Below are positions 41,167 through 49,656 of a stretch of DNA of 58,755 bases, piece after piece. Each line of letters opens with the position of its first letter. The first letter of the stretch is position 1. Source of the stretch: Acetobacteraceae bacterium (GTDB taxonomy: Bacteria > Pseudomonadota > Alphaproteobacteria > Acetobacterales > Acetobacteraceae); NCBI GenBank assembly GCA_024280945.1, contig JAMXLO010000138.1, forward strand, positions 1 through 58,755. Reading direction: 5' to 3'. The translations under genes were made by a program, and so were the position numbers. Below the pieces are notes generated by a model. The model did not search any database and was not told where the DNA came from. It worked only from the letters and a program-made list of their open reading frames with translations.

Positions 41167-41987
41167 GCCTGCCTGAGCCGGTCCACAGCGTGCTGCGCAC
41201 TGCCTGGCGCGACGGCGAGGCGACGCGCGGCACGCGCGCCATTCCTGAGGAAACGCCGATCGCGCTCAGCTATAACCGCACGGCGTATGCGGTGATGCTG
41301 GCCACGCCGGCTGATCTGGAAGACTTCGCCGTCGGGTTCAGCCTGACTGAAGGGATCGTGCAGTCGGCGGCGGAGATCGAAGAGCTGGAAATCGTTGCAG
41401 GCGAGAGCGGTATCGAGCTGCGCATGTGGTTGGCAGCCGAAAAAGCCGACGCGATGACACTGCGCCAGCGGCGCCTTGCCGGACCGAGCGGATGTGGATT
41501 GTGCGGACTGGAAAGCCTCGCTGACGCGGTTCGGCCGCCACCCAAGGTGGTGTTGGGCTCACGCTTTGCTCCCGCCGCTGTTCATGCGGCGATGGCCGCC
41601 CTTTCGCCGGCGCAGAAGCTCAATCAACAGACGCGTGCTGTACATGCCGCGGCCTTTTGGCATCCGCAGCGCGGACTGGTCGCGCTGCGCGAGGATGTCG
41701 GCAGGCATAATGCTCTCGACAAGTTGGCAGGTGCCTTGGCGCGCGATGGCACGACCGCAGCTGATGGGCTGCTGCTGCTGTCCAGCCGGATTTCCGTTGA
41801 ACTGGTACAGAAGGCGGCCATGCTGGGTGCACCAGTCGTCGTTGCAGTATCAGCCCCAACAGCACTCGCCGTTCGGTTGGCGGATGAGGCCGGCATCACG
41901 CTGATAGGCATCGCCCGCGGCGACGGGTTCGAAGTCTTCACCAGCCCCGAGCGGATCGTGTCGCAGCAGGTACAGCATGTCGCCTGA
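41163..41987 (+). CDS. fdhD: FdhD (FdsC), sulfurtransferase/bis-MGD chaperone for formate dehydrogenase
   Basis: A 274-aa cytoplasmic chaperone that delivers sulfido-bis-MGD cofactor to FdsA. It carries the GCGLCG motif (Cys-x2-Cys) near residue 117 with FDHD-family segments TEGIVQSAAEIEEL, HAAAFWHPQRGLVALREDVGRHNALDKL and SSRISVELVQKAAMLGAPVV. The ATG overlaps the fdsA stop (ATGA), and the end overlaps fdsD by 11 nt, so expression is tightly coupled. Confidence 0.95.
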   Translation: MSLPEPVHSVLRTAWRDGEATRGTRAIPEETPIALSYNRTAYAVMLATPADLEDFAVGFSLTEGIVQSAAEIEELEIVAGESGIELRMWLAAEKADAMTLRQRRLAGPSGCGLCGLESLADAVRPPPKVVLGSRFAPAAVHAAMAALSPAQKLNQQTRAVHAAAFWHPQRGLVALREDVGRHNALDKLAGALARDGTTAADGLLLLSSRISVELVQKAAMLGAPVVVAVSAPTALAVRLADEAGITLIGIARGDGFEVFTSPERIVSQQVQHVA

Positions 41988-42186
41988 TAAGCTCGCCTAT
42001 ATGGCGAACCAGATCGGCAAGTTCTTTGCGCACGAGCCGCATGACAAGGCGGTCGCGTCGATCACGGATCATCTGCAGAAGTTCTGGGATCCCCGAATGC
42101 GCCGCACCATCATCGCGCAGTACGCCTCAGTCAAAGGTCGACTCGACCCATTGGTCCAGGAGGCGGTTGAGAAACTGCCGAGGTAA
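41977..42186 (+). CDS. fdsD: Formate dehydrogenase delta subunit FdsD
   Basis: A 69-aa small protein with the FdsD pattern: LAYMANQIGKFFAHEP, then ITDHLQKFWDPRMRRTI and a short helical tail LVQEAVEKLPR. FdsD is needed for cofactor insertion or stability of the Fds complex. Its ATG lies inside the fdhD end. It is the last gene of the dehydrogenase operon; the antiporter gene follows 65 bp on. Confidence 0.93.
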   Translation: MSPDKLAYMANQIGKFFAHEPHDKAVASITDHLQKFWDPRMRRTIIAQYASVKGRLDPLVQEAVEKLPR

Positions 42187-42251
42187 TCGTACAAACTCGC
42201 TACGCGCGGGCAACAGCGCACTTGTTGAGGTCGTAAGTCCGGGAGCCGTCC

Positions 42252-43649
42252 ATGAGTTCTACCACTGCGCAAGCGGCGGTCGGCCTTCTCAGTCGCGAGC
42301 GGACCATCGCCGGGATTGGATTCAGTCGCTGGATGGTGCCGCCAGCGGCACTTTGCGTGCATCTGTGCATCGGCCAGGCTTACGCCTTCAGCGTGTTCAA
42401 CCTGCCGATGACTCGCCTTATCGGCATCACGCAATCGGCACCCGATGATTGGAAGCTCACCGACCTAGGCTGGATCTTCAGCATTGCGATCTTCTTTCTC
42501 GGCGCTTCTGCAGCCTTGCTCGGACGCTGGGTGGAAGAAGGCGGACCCCGGCGCGCGATGTTCACCGCCGGGCTCTGCTGGGCCAGCGGGTTCCTGCTGT
42601 CGGCGATCGGCGTCTATGTCCACAACATCTGGTTGATCTATCTGGGCTATGGCGTGATCGGCGGTTTCGGCCTGGGCATCGGCTACATCTCACCTGTGTC
42701 AACACTGATTAGATGGTTCCCTGACCGGCCCGGCATGGCAACCGGCATGGCAATCATGGGATTCGGCGGCGGCGCCTTCATCGCGTCGCCACTGTCGGTC
42801 TGGTTGATGCGACAGTTCTCGACACCTACCCATATCGGCGTCGCCGAGACCTTTATCGTCCTCGGCGTGGTCTATCTTTGCTTCATGATGGTTGGCGCGG
42901 CCATCGTACGCCTGCCGCCACCGGGCTGGGTCCCCGCCGGATACGTGCCGCCTGAGCAACCGCAAAAGCTGATCACCACACGCAACGTGTTCGTTTATCA
43001 GGCGCTCAAGACACCGCAGTTCTGGCTGATCTGGTGGGTGCTGTGCCTGAACGTCACCGCCGGCATCGGCGTGCTCGGTCAGGCCTCGGCGATGAGCCAG
43101 GAGATGTTCCCCGGCCGCGTCACCGTCACGGCCGCGGCCGGCTTCGTCGGCCTGATGAGCCTGTTCAACATGGGCGGCCGGTTCTTCTGGGCATCGGTAT
43201 CAGACTATATCGGCCGCAAGAACACCTATTTCGTCTTCTTCTTCCTGGGCGTGCTGCTCTACTCATTGGTTCCGCAGACCGGTGCGGCGGGGAGCGTCAC
43301 GCTGTTCGTGCTGTGCTTCTGCGTCATCATCAGCATGTATGGCGGCGGCTTTGCCACCGTGCCCGCCTATCTGCGCGATATGTTCGGCACCCGTTATGTC
43401 GGCGCAATCCACGGGCTGTTGCTTACCGCGTGGTCTATGGCCGGCATCTTTGGCCCTGTGCTGGTCAACTACATCCGGCAATACAACGTCGAGCATGGGG
43501 TCGCCAAGGCGGCGGCCTACAACATCACGATGTACGTCATGGCCGTACTGCTGGTCATCGGTTTCTTCTGCAACCTGCTGATCCGTGAGGTCCACGAGCG
43601 GCATCACATGCGGCACGAGGAAGCCGATGCAATGGGCATGGCAGACTGA
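42252..43649 (+). CDS. MFS antiporter, oxalate/formate (OFA) family
   Basis: A 465-aa inner-membrane transporter with about 12 TM helices of the oxalate:formate antiporter family. Segments include WMVPPAALCVHLCIGQAYAFSVF near TM1, GYGVIGGFGLGIGYISPVSTLIRWFPDR (about 136-163), GRFFWASVSDYIGRKN and GAIHGLLLTAWSMAGIFGPVL. Following the formate dehydrogenase operon and its peptide, it probably moves formate, possibly in exchange for oxalate; the anion is unproven. GGGAG precedes ATG 42252. Confidence 0.9.
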   Translation: MSSTTAQAAVGLLSRERTIAGIGFSRWMVPPAALCVHLCIGQAYAFSVFNLPMTRLIGITQSAPDDWKLTDLGWIFSIAIFFLGASAALLGRWVEEGGPRRAMFTAGLCWASGFLLSAIGVYVHNIWLIYLGYGVIGGFGLGIGYISPVSTLIRWFPDRPGMATGMAIMGFGGGAFIASPLSVWLMRQFSTPTHIGVAETFIVLGVVYLCFMMVGAAIVRLPPPGWVPAGYVPPEQPQKLITTRNVFVYQALKTPQFWLIWWVLCLNVTAGIGVLGQASAMSQEMFPGRVTVTAAAGFVGLMSLFNMGGRFFWASVSDYIGRKNTYFVFFFLGVLLYSLVPQTGAAGSVTLFVLCFCVIISMYGGGFATVPAYLRDMFGTRYVGAIHGLLLTAWSMAGIFGPVLVNYIRQYNVEHGVAKAAAYNITMYVMAVLLVIGFFCNLLIREVHERHHMRHEEADAMGMAD

Positions 43650-43662
43650 AGGAACCGGTTGC

Positions 43663-43776
43663 ATGAGCCACACCACGACACCGCTGCACCTGGCGCTCGC
43701 CTGGGGTTTCGTCGGTATCCCGCTTGCCTGGGGTGTGATCCAGACCGTGATCAACGCACTGAAACTGTTTCAGTAG
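43663..43776 (+). CDS. OFA transporter small subunit
   Basis: A 37-aa peptide with one TM segment (LALAWGFVGIPLAWGVIQTVI) ending ALKLF-like. It lies 13 bp after the antiporter and GAAGGAAC precedes its ATG. Short partner peptides of this sequence type (LAWxFVGIPLxWG) are known behind MFS OFA transporters. The function is probably stabilisation of the transporter. Confidence 0.75.
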   Translation: MSHTTTPLHLALAWGFVGIPLAWGVIQTVINALKLFQ

Positions 43777-43813
43777 CATGCGCGACGTCCGTCGAGGCCG
43801 ACATCGACAAGAA

Positions 43814-43834
43814 GGCCGGGCTAACAGCCCGGCC
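43814..43834. terminator. GC-rich hairpin after the antiporter
   Basis: A perfect 8-bp stem GGCCGGGC / GCCCGGCC with loop TAACA, 38 bp after the small-subunit stop and ahead of the opposing Liv genes. It has no T-tract. The remaining 43835-44035 holds no recognisable gene. Confidence 0.55.
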
Positions 43835-44035
43835 CCAAGGTCAGATTTGGGAGGAAACGGCCGGATAGTTATTCAGGTTCCAGCAGCGATTCGTGAAACA
43901 GCTGGTACATCACCAGAAAAATTGGCGCGACTCGGATCGGTCGTTCTACCGAGGGATGGGTGATGTGCGCGCATCACCTTCCAATCAAGATATTTGCGCG
44001 GTCAAAGTTTCGGCGCCCAACATAAACTGCGCCCA

Positions 44036-46552
44036 CTATTCTGCGGCCGTCAGTTCCTGCTGCACCACGCCGAGCAGCCTTGCCTGCAACGCGTGATCCG
44101 CTTCCAGCGCCCTCGCGCTGCCTTCATACGCAACCTGCCCATTCACCAGGACATAGGCACGATCGGCAATCGGCAGCACCGTCTCGGCGTGATGCTCGAC
44201 AATGACCATGGCGACCCGGCCGCGCAGACGCACCAGCGCATCCATGACCTCCTGCACGATCGACGGGGCAAGCCCTTCGAAAGGCTCATCCAGCAGGATG
44301 AGCTTGCTCGGCACCGTCAGCGCCCGGGCGATCGCCAGCATCTGTCTTTCACCACCCGACAGGCTCTCGGCGCGGGCGCGATTCAGCACACGCAGTTTGG
44401 GGAACAGTTCAAAGATTTCGTCGAATGACGCTCCTCCAGGACGTGCAGCAATCCGCAGATTCTCTATCACCGTCAGGTTTGGAAACAGCCGCCGACCTTC
44501 AGGCACGATCGAAATACCCCGTCGGTTGATCTCGTACGACCGGGCATGGGTGATATCGGCACCCTCCATAACGATGCGCCCGGCACTCTTGTGGACGGTG
44601 CCAGTGATGGCGCGCAGCATCGTGGTCTTGCCGACGCCGTTGCGTCCGAGCAGTGCCAACGCCTCGCCCTCATGCACGACCATATCAATGTCAGTCAGCA
44701 CCAGGCTGCCGGCATAGCCCGCGCGCACCTGCTCCAGCGCGAGCAGTGGCGTCATCGGCACAGTGCGCGGTGCCTTGACCTCTGCCGTCGGCTGCGGCCC
44801 GCCGCCGCGCGCAGTTCCCATATAGGCCGTGATGACATCCTGATTGCTCACGACTTCCGCCGGCTTGCCATCCGCGATCACCCGGCCCTGATGCAGCACG
44901 GTGATGCGATCCGACAGCGCCAGCACCCGGTCTATGTCGTGCTCGATGAGCAGCACCGCGTGGGTCGCGGCAAGCTGGCGAATCAGCGCCCCGACCACTT
45001 CGCGATCGGCCTCTGCCAGCCCGGCCAGCGGTTCGTCGAGCAACAGCAGCTTCGCATCGGTGGCGAGCGCGATAGCGATCTCCAGCAGACGTTGTTCGCC
45101 GTGCGATAGATTGGCGCAGGGTTCGGCCGCGCGGTCTTGCAGTCCGACCGCTGCAAGCAATGACCAGGTGCGTGCATTGAGATCTTCCAGCGCATAGGCA
45201 TCACGCCACAGCGCGCTCTGCTGCGCGCCTTGTGCCTGCACGGCGACGCGCACGTTCTCGAACGTGGTCAGGTTGCGAAACACACTCAGGATCTGGAACG
45301 AACGGCTGAGACCCAGACGTATGCGTCGATGCACTGGAAGATACGTGATATCGTGTCCCGCAAAGCGAATTTCGCCTGCATCGGCCCGCAGCAGCCCGGT
45401 CAGCATGTTGAAAAAAGTGGTCTTGCCGGCGCCGTTCGGCCCGATCAGGCTGTGCAGGCGGAACGGATGCACATCGAGGTGCACATCGCCCGCGACGATC
45501 AGTGAGCCGAACCGCTTGTGCAGGCCACGCACCTCCAGGACCGGCTTGCCGGCATCCAGATGCGCGTCCGCCGCACCGCGATATGGCTCGATATGCGCTG
45601 GGCGCGGCGGGATACCACGGCGTGTCAGCGTCCAGTCGTCACGACCAAGCAGGCGAAGCACCAGGCCTTGCATTCCCTCCGGCGAGGCGAGGGCGAACAC
45701 CATGATGATCGGCGCGAACATCAGCCACCAGCTTTCGGTGATCGCGCTCAGGCGGTCCTGCAACAGAGTGAAGGCAATGGCGCCCCATAGCGGCCCAAGG
45801 AACTGGTGCACGCCGCCCAGCACCGTCATCAGCAGCGCATCGCCTGCGTGTTGCCAGCCAAGGTTATCGGCATAGGCGCCGCGCAGCATGAACGCGAGCA
45901 ATGCACCGGCATAGCCGATCAGCCCGCCCATGATGACAAACGCTTCAAACTTCAGGCGGAATGTCGAGTACCCCAGGGTCTGCACGCGTTGCTCATTGTC
46001 ACGCAGCGCCTGCAACGCGCGACCGAACGGTGCATGGGCGATCCGCCACAGCAGCCACATCCCGAGCGTCACCGTGACGACCGTGAACACATGGAACGAC
46101 CAGTCTCCAACCAGCCATGGCCGCGGCACGCCCTGTAATCCGTTCTCACCACCGGTGAGATCGGTCCACTTGTACGCGACTTCGAAAGCGATCTGCGAAA
46201 ATGCCAGCGTGAGCAACGAGAAATACAGGCCGCGCCGGCGCAGGATGATCAATGCAATCGCGGCTGCCAGAACCAGCGAGAATATGACCGCGAAGACCAA
46301 TGCCTCGGCTTCGTTGCGCAGAAAGCCGCGCATCGAGATCGCGACGGCGTAGCTGGCGCAGCCGAAGAACACCGACGCGCCGAACGGTACCAGCCCGGTA
46401 TATCCGACCAGCAGGTTCACCCCGGCGCCATACAGCGTGTAGATCGCGATTTGGGTGATCAGGCTCACCGGCGCGCCGATCGCGTCCCAGGCCAGCGTCA
46501 GCGCGACCAGCACAATCAGCACCCACAGTACCGGATGACGAAGCAATGTCAT
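44036..46552 (-). CDS. LivM-LivG-LivF triple fusion, branched-chain amino acid type ABC transporter
   Basis: One 838-aa polypeptide holding three normally separate subunits. Residues 1-305 form a LivM permease (about ten TM helices, e.g. YTGLVPFGASVFFG). Residues 337-580 form a LivG ATPase (Walker A GPNGAGKTT at 371, signature LSHGEQ near 482, Walker B LLLLDEP near 502). Residues 600-838 form a LivF ATPase (Walker A GRNGVGKTT at 636, signature LSGGERQ, LILLDEP). A linker of about 20 residues (TARGGGPQPTAEVKAPRT) joins the ATPases. No stop or frameshift interrupts it. It is the end of the operon with livH and the binding protein. LivM-LivG fusions are common; a three-way fusion is rarer. Confidence 0.92.
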   Translation of the reverse strand: MTLLRHPVLWVLIVLVALTLAWDAIGAPVSLITQIAIYTLYGAGVNLLVGYTGLVPFGASVFFGCASYAVAISMRGFLRNEAEALVFAVIFSLVLAAAIALIILRRRGLYFSLLTLAFSQIAFEVAYKWTDLTGGENGLQGVPRPWLVGDWSFHVFTVVTVTLGMWLLWRIAHAPFGRALQALRDNEQRVQTLGYSTFRLKFEAFVIMGGLIGYAGALLAFMLRGAYADNLGWQHAGDALLMTVLGGVHQFLGPLWGAIAFTLLQDRLSAITESWWLMFAPIIMVFALASPEGMQGLVLRLLGRDDWTLTRRGIPPRPAHIEPYRGAADAHLDAGKPVLEVRGLHKRFGSLIVAGDVHLDVHPFRLHSLIGPNGAGKTTFFNMLTGLLRADAGEIRFAGHDITYLPVHRRIRLGLSRSFQILSVFRNLTTFENVRVAVQAQGAQQSALWRDAYALEDLNARTWSLLAAVGLQDRAAEPCANLSHGEQRLLEIAIALATDAKLLLLDEPLAGLAEADREVVGALIRQLAATHAVLLIEHDIDRVLALSDRITVLHQGRVIADGKPAEVVSNQDVITAYMGTARGGGPQPTAEVKAPRTVPMTPLLALEQVRAGYAGSLVLTDIDMVVHEGEALALLGRNGVGKTTMLRAITGTVHKSAGRIVMEGADITHARSYEINRRGISIVPEGRRLFPNLTVIENLRIAARPGGASFDEIFELFPKLRVLNRARAESLSGGERQMLAIARALTVPSKLILLDEPFEGLAPSIVQEVMDALVRLRGRVAMVIVEHHAETVLPIADRAYVLVNGQVAYEGSARALEADHALQARLLGVVQQELTAAE

Positions 46553-46556
46553 CGCG

Positions 46557-46653
46557 TTCCCCCTCCCCTCGCGGGAGGGGGATAGGGGGAGGGGGTTATG
46601 GGACACGCGGCACCGCCCCTTCCCCCTGACCCCCTCCCGCAAGGGGAGGGGGA
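46557..46653. repeat. GC-rich inverted palindromic repeat between liv genes
   Basis: Two inverted, near-identical arms. The left reads CCCCCTCCCC-TCGC-GGGAGGGGG then ATAGGGGGAGGGGG; the right, when complemented, reads the same with three or four differences. Each arm alone can fold. It lies between livH and the fused gene. A related single arm stands in the kdpC-kdpD gap at 27487. Confidence 0.65.
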
Positions 46654-46670
46654 ATTCAGTTCGCTGCGGC

Positions 46671-47540
46671 TCATTCAAACCGCTCCCAACGTTCGCCAAG
46701 CAGGCCGCGTGGACGCACCAGCAGCACTGCGGCCATGAACACATACATCATGGCGGTAGCGGCATCGGGTTGAAATTGGATCGTGAGCGCAGTGACCACC
46801 CCAACCAGCAGTCCGGCGATCACCGCACCAGCAAACGAACCAAGCCCGCCGATCACCACCACGACGAAGGCGGGCATGATGGCGTTCTGCGACATTGACG
46901 GGATAACGGTCCACAGCGGCGCTGCGAGAACGCCGGCAATGCCCGCAAGGCAGCAACCGAGGCCGAATACCGCAGTCAGCACTCGCGGCAGACGGATGCC
47001 GAGCAGCCCGACCATCTCAGGATCACGCGAACCTGCGCGCAGAATGCGGCCATACGGGGTGAACTGCATGAAGGCCCACAGCGCGATCAGCAATACAATC
47101 GTCGTCACGAACACCGTCAGCCGGTACTTGGTGATCAGCACCGGACCCCACAGGTAAATGCCGGACAGGAATGACGGCTGGCTGAACGGCTGGCCGATGC
47201 CGCCATAAACGAGACGCAGCAGCGCCTCGATCATCAGCGCCAGTGCAAAGGTAATGATCAGACTGACCAGCGGCTCTTTGTCGTAGAGCTGCCGTATCAA
47301 TATGCGCTCCACCAGCATGCCGACAGCGCCGACCAGCAATGGCGCCAGCAGCACGCCAGGCCAACCGAGATGCTGCTGCAAGGTCAGCGCAAAGAACGCG
47401 CCGAGAGCGAAGAAATTGCCGTGCGCGAAATTGACGATCCCCAACAGGCCAAAGATGATTGAGAGCCCGATGGCGATCAGCACATAAAGACCACCGAGCA
47501 CCAGCCCGGTGGCCACCTGCGAAAGGATAACGTCCAGCAC
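46671..47540 (-). CDS. livH: LivH-type ABC transporter permease
   Basis: A 289-aa membrane protein with about eight TM helices. LivH family blocks are GLVLGGLYVLIAIGLSIIFGLLGIVNFAHG (about 12-41), SLIITFALALMIE, and the EAA-like region GSRDPEMVGLLGIRLPRVL, plus VVVIGGLGSFAGAVI. It pairs with the LivM part of the downstream fused protein. GTG 47540 starts 7 bp after the binding-protein stop. Confidence 0.93.
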   Translation of the reverse strand: MLDVILSQVATGLVLGGLYVLIAIGLSIIFGLLGIVNFAHGNFFALGAFFALTLQQHLGWPGVLLAPLLVGAVGMLVERILIRQLYDKEPLVSLIITFALALMIEALLRLVYGGIGQPFSQPSFLSGIYLWGPVLITKYRLTVFVTTIVLLIALWAFMQFTPYGRILRAGSRDPEMVGLLGIRLPRVLTAVFGLGCCLAGIAGVLAAPLWTVIPSMSQNAIMPAFVVVVIGGLGSFAGAVIAGLLVGVVTALTIQFQPDAATAMMYVFMAAVLLVRPRGLLGERWERFE

Positions 47541-47547
47541 GTTCGGT

Positions 47548-48789
47548 TCAGGTCATGTGGCAGCCGTTCACCTCTGGCGAGCCGAACACCTTTTCCAGGT
47601 CCGCCAAATTCTCCGGCACCACGCCCTTCACATCGAAATAGTCCCACTTGTCGGTAATCTTCGGCTTGGTCTGCACCACCAGGTTCCGCAGCAGCATCTG
47701 GTGGTCGCCCTTGCGCCAATAGTACGGGTTGGTGGCAGAGCCGCCTTTCCAGCTTTCCAGACCATTGATGATTGCTTCGGTCTCTGTCGACTTTGCCAGC
47801 TCGATCGATTCGAACAGCGACTTTGCGGCAATCCAGCCCATCCACGCCTTGTCGGCCGCCGGCTTGCCGTATTTCTTCAAGTAGCCTGCGGCAAATGCCT
47901 TTTCCTCCGGAGGGTTGTTCGCATTGTCATACCACCACAGCGCAGTATAGAGCCCGGTTGCCGCCTCCGGCCCGACCGCCCAGATGTCGGTATCGCCGAT
48001 GGCGATTTCGCAGATCGGGATCGACCCCTTCATCCCCATCTCGTTCCACTGCTTCAGGAATGTCGAAAGGTCTCCGGCCGGCACACCGCCCAGGATCATG
48101 TCCGGCTTTGCCTGCCTGATTTTCAAAATGAACGAGCTGTAGTCGGGCGTGTTCAGCGGCACGACATCATCGCCTGCGATGGTGCCGCTGGCCTGCGTCA
48201 GGATCTGCTTGAACGACTTGGCGATATCCTGTCCGAACGCATAGTTGGCCGTCAGGAAATACCACTTCTTGCCGTAACCCATGATGTAAGGCGCGAACAT
48301 TGCGGCCTGCACGGCAACGGGTGTATTCAACCTGAAGGTGTAATGATTGCAATTCTTGCCAGTCATATCGGTCGCGGCGGCATTGTTGCAAACGAATGGA
48401 ATCTTCAATTGTGCCGCAGTCGCCTGCTCGGCCAGTGCGTTCGAACTGAGCGAGCCCCCGAGTATTGCGACGACCTTGTTCTCCTGCACCAGCCTCTGCA
48501 TGTTCTGCTGCGAGCCTTGCGGTGAGGGTTCGTCCAGCCAGATCAGCTCCGCCGGCTGGCCCATGATCTTGTTGCCGCGCTCCTCCAGCGCGAGATAGGT
48601 GCCATTCGCCAGATATTCGGTCTGCGCGGCGATATCGCCGGTTTTCGCCAGCAGTAGACCGATCTTGATCGTGTCGGCTGCGGCTGCTGGCGCAATGAAG
48701 GGTTTGGCGAGCGGCGTGGCGGTAAGAGCCGCCGCTCCGAGCAGCGCGCGACGGCGCGGCACGGCAAGTCGCGATGGTCCGGCAGTCAT
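47548..48789 (-). CDS. Liv-type periplasmic substrate-binding protein
   Basis: A 413-aa exported receptor. The N-terminus PRRRALLGAAALTATPLAKPFIAPAAAA is a twin-arginine-like signal sequence with an AAAA cleavage region near 38. The mature protein begins DTIKIGLLLAKTGDIAAQTEYLANG and keeps the periplasmic-binding-protein 6 (Leu/Ile/Val-BP) layout with VAILGGSLSSNALA, VCNNAAATDMTG and WWYDNANNPPEEKAFA. The ligand may be an amide or short acid rather than an amino acid. GGGAGGAACC precedes ATG 48789. Confidence 0.9.
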   Translation of the reverse strand: MTAGPSRLAVPRRRALLGAAALTATPLAKPFIAPAAAADTIKIGLLLAKTGDIAAQTEYLANGTYLALEERGNKIMGQPAELIWLDEPSPQGSQQNMQRLVQENKVVAILGGSLSSNALAEQATAAQLKIPFVCNNAAATDMTGKNCNHYTFRLNTPVAVQAAMFAPYIMGYGKKWYFLTANYAFGQDIAKSFKQILTQASGTIAGDDVVPLNTPDYSSFILKIRQAKPDMILGGVPAGDLSTFLKQWNEMGMKGSIPICEIAIGDTDIWAVGPEAATGLYTALWWYDNANNPPEEKAFAAGYLKKYGKPAADKAWMGWIAAKSLFESIELAKSTETEAIINGLESWKGGSATNPYYWRKGDHQMLLRNLVVQTKPKITDKWDYFDVKGVVPENLADLEKVFGSPEVNGCHMT

Positions 48790-48820
48790 GGTTCCTCCCG
48801 TTGGTCCGGCTGGCCTCTAC

Positions 48821-49621
48821 CTATTCGGCCGCAGCCTGACAAGCACGCGCATAGTCGAGCAGTGCACCATCCGGTACCGGCTCGATCGGCCGGAAGTCTC
48901 GATGCGCAATCCACTCCGGTCGGGTCGGCGTGCGAATGTAGTTGGAGACGGCGTTCAGCGTCAGATACACGATCTTGCGCGGATAGGGTGTGATGTTGCC
49001 AGCCGAGCCGTGCACCAGATTGCCGTGGAACATCAGCACGGAGCCGGGCTTGCCGGTGGGCGTGACGATGCCGCCCTGTCGCACCAGGCGCTCGACGGTC
49101 GCATTGTCCAGCGTCCACAACGGATAGGATGTGGTGGACACGTCGTGTCCTGCCTTCAGCACGCCTTCCTTGTGGCTGCGCGGCACCAGCATCAGCGGGC
49201 CGTTGATCGGCAGCACTTCATCGACGAACACCGAGATGTTCATCGCCCGCGGCTCTGGCATTCCGTCGTCGCGCGCCCAGGTGCCGTAGTCCTGGTGCCA
49301 CTGCCACACCTCGCCATCGAACGCCGATTTGGCGTTGATCTTGAACTGGTGCATATACAGCGCTTCGCCGAACACCTGCTCCACCGGTCGGATCAGCCGC
49401 GGATGCGCACCTAACAGATGAAACGCCTCACTATAGGTATGTGCGGCGAATGCGGTGCGCGGCGAGCCTGATTTCTCCCGCCAGATCTCCTTGCGCTCCG
49501 TGCGGAAGATCGCCTCCGCCTCGTTGCGGAGCACGCCCATCTCTTCAGCGGAGAAGAGATCGGGAAGGTACAGATAGCCTTCCCTGTCGAACTGCTGCAA
49601 CTGTTGACGGGTCAGAGTCAT
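48821..49621 (-). CDS. Phytanoyl-CoA/EctD-like Fe(II)/2OG dioxygenase
   Basis: A 266-aa double-stranded beta-helix oxygenase. The iron site is seen in WHQDYGTW (His-x-Asp, about 107-110) and FHGNLVHGSAGN (distal His), with the 2-oxoglutarate Arg in PYPRKIVYL. NISVFVDEVLPINGPLMLVPRSHKEG closely resembles the ectoine hydroxylase EctD. No ectoine biosynthesis gene lies nearby, so the substrate is likely a different small carboxylate. It lies 31 bp before the Liv binding-protein gene on the same strand and 35 bp after the SDR gene. Confidence 0.87.
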   Translation of the reverse strand: MTLTRQQLQQFDREGYLYLPDLFSAEEMGVLRNEAEAIFRTERKEIWREKSGSPRTAFAAHTYSEAFHLLGAHPRLIRPVEQVFGEALYMHQFKINAKSAFDGEVWQWHQDYGTWARDDGMPEPRAMNISVFVDEVLPINGPLMLVPRSHKEGVLKAGHDVSTTSYPLWTLDNATVERLVRQGGIVTPTGKPGSVLMFHGNLVHGSAGNITPYPRKIVYLTLNAVSNYIRTPTRPEWIAHRDFRPIEPVPDGALLDYARACQAAAE

Positions 49622-49656
49622 GGCCGTTGCCTTTTGTCTGTCGTCATGACGGCGTA

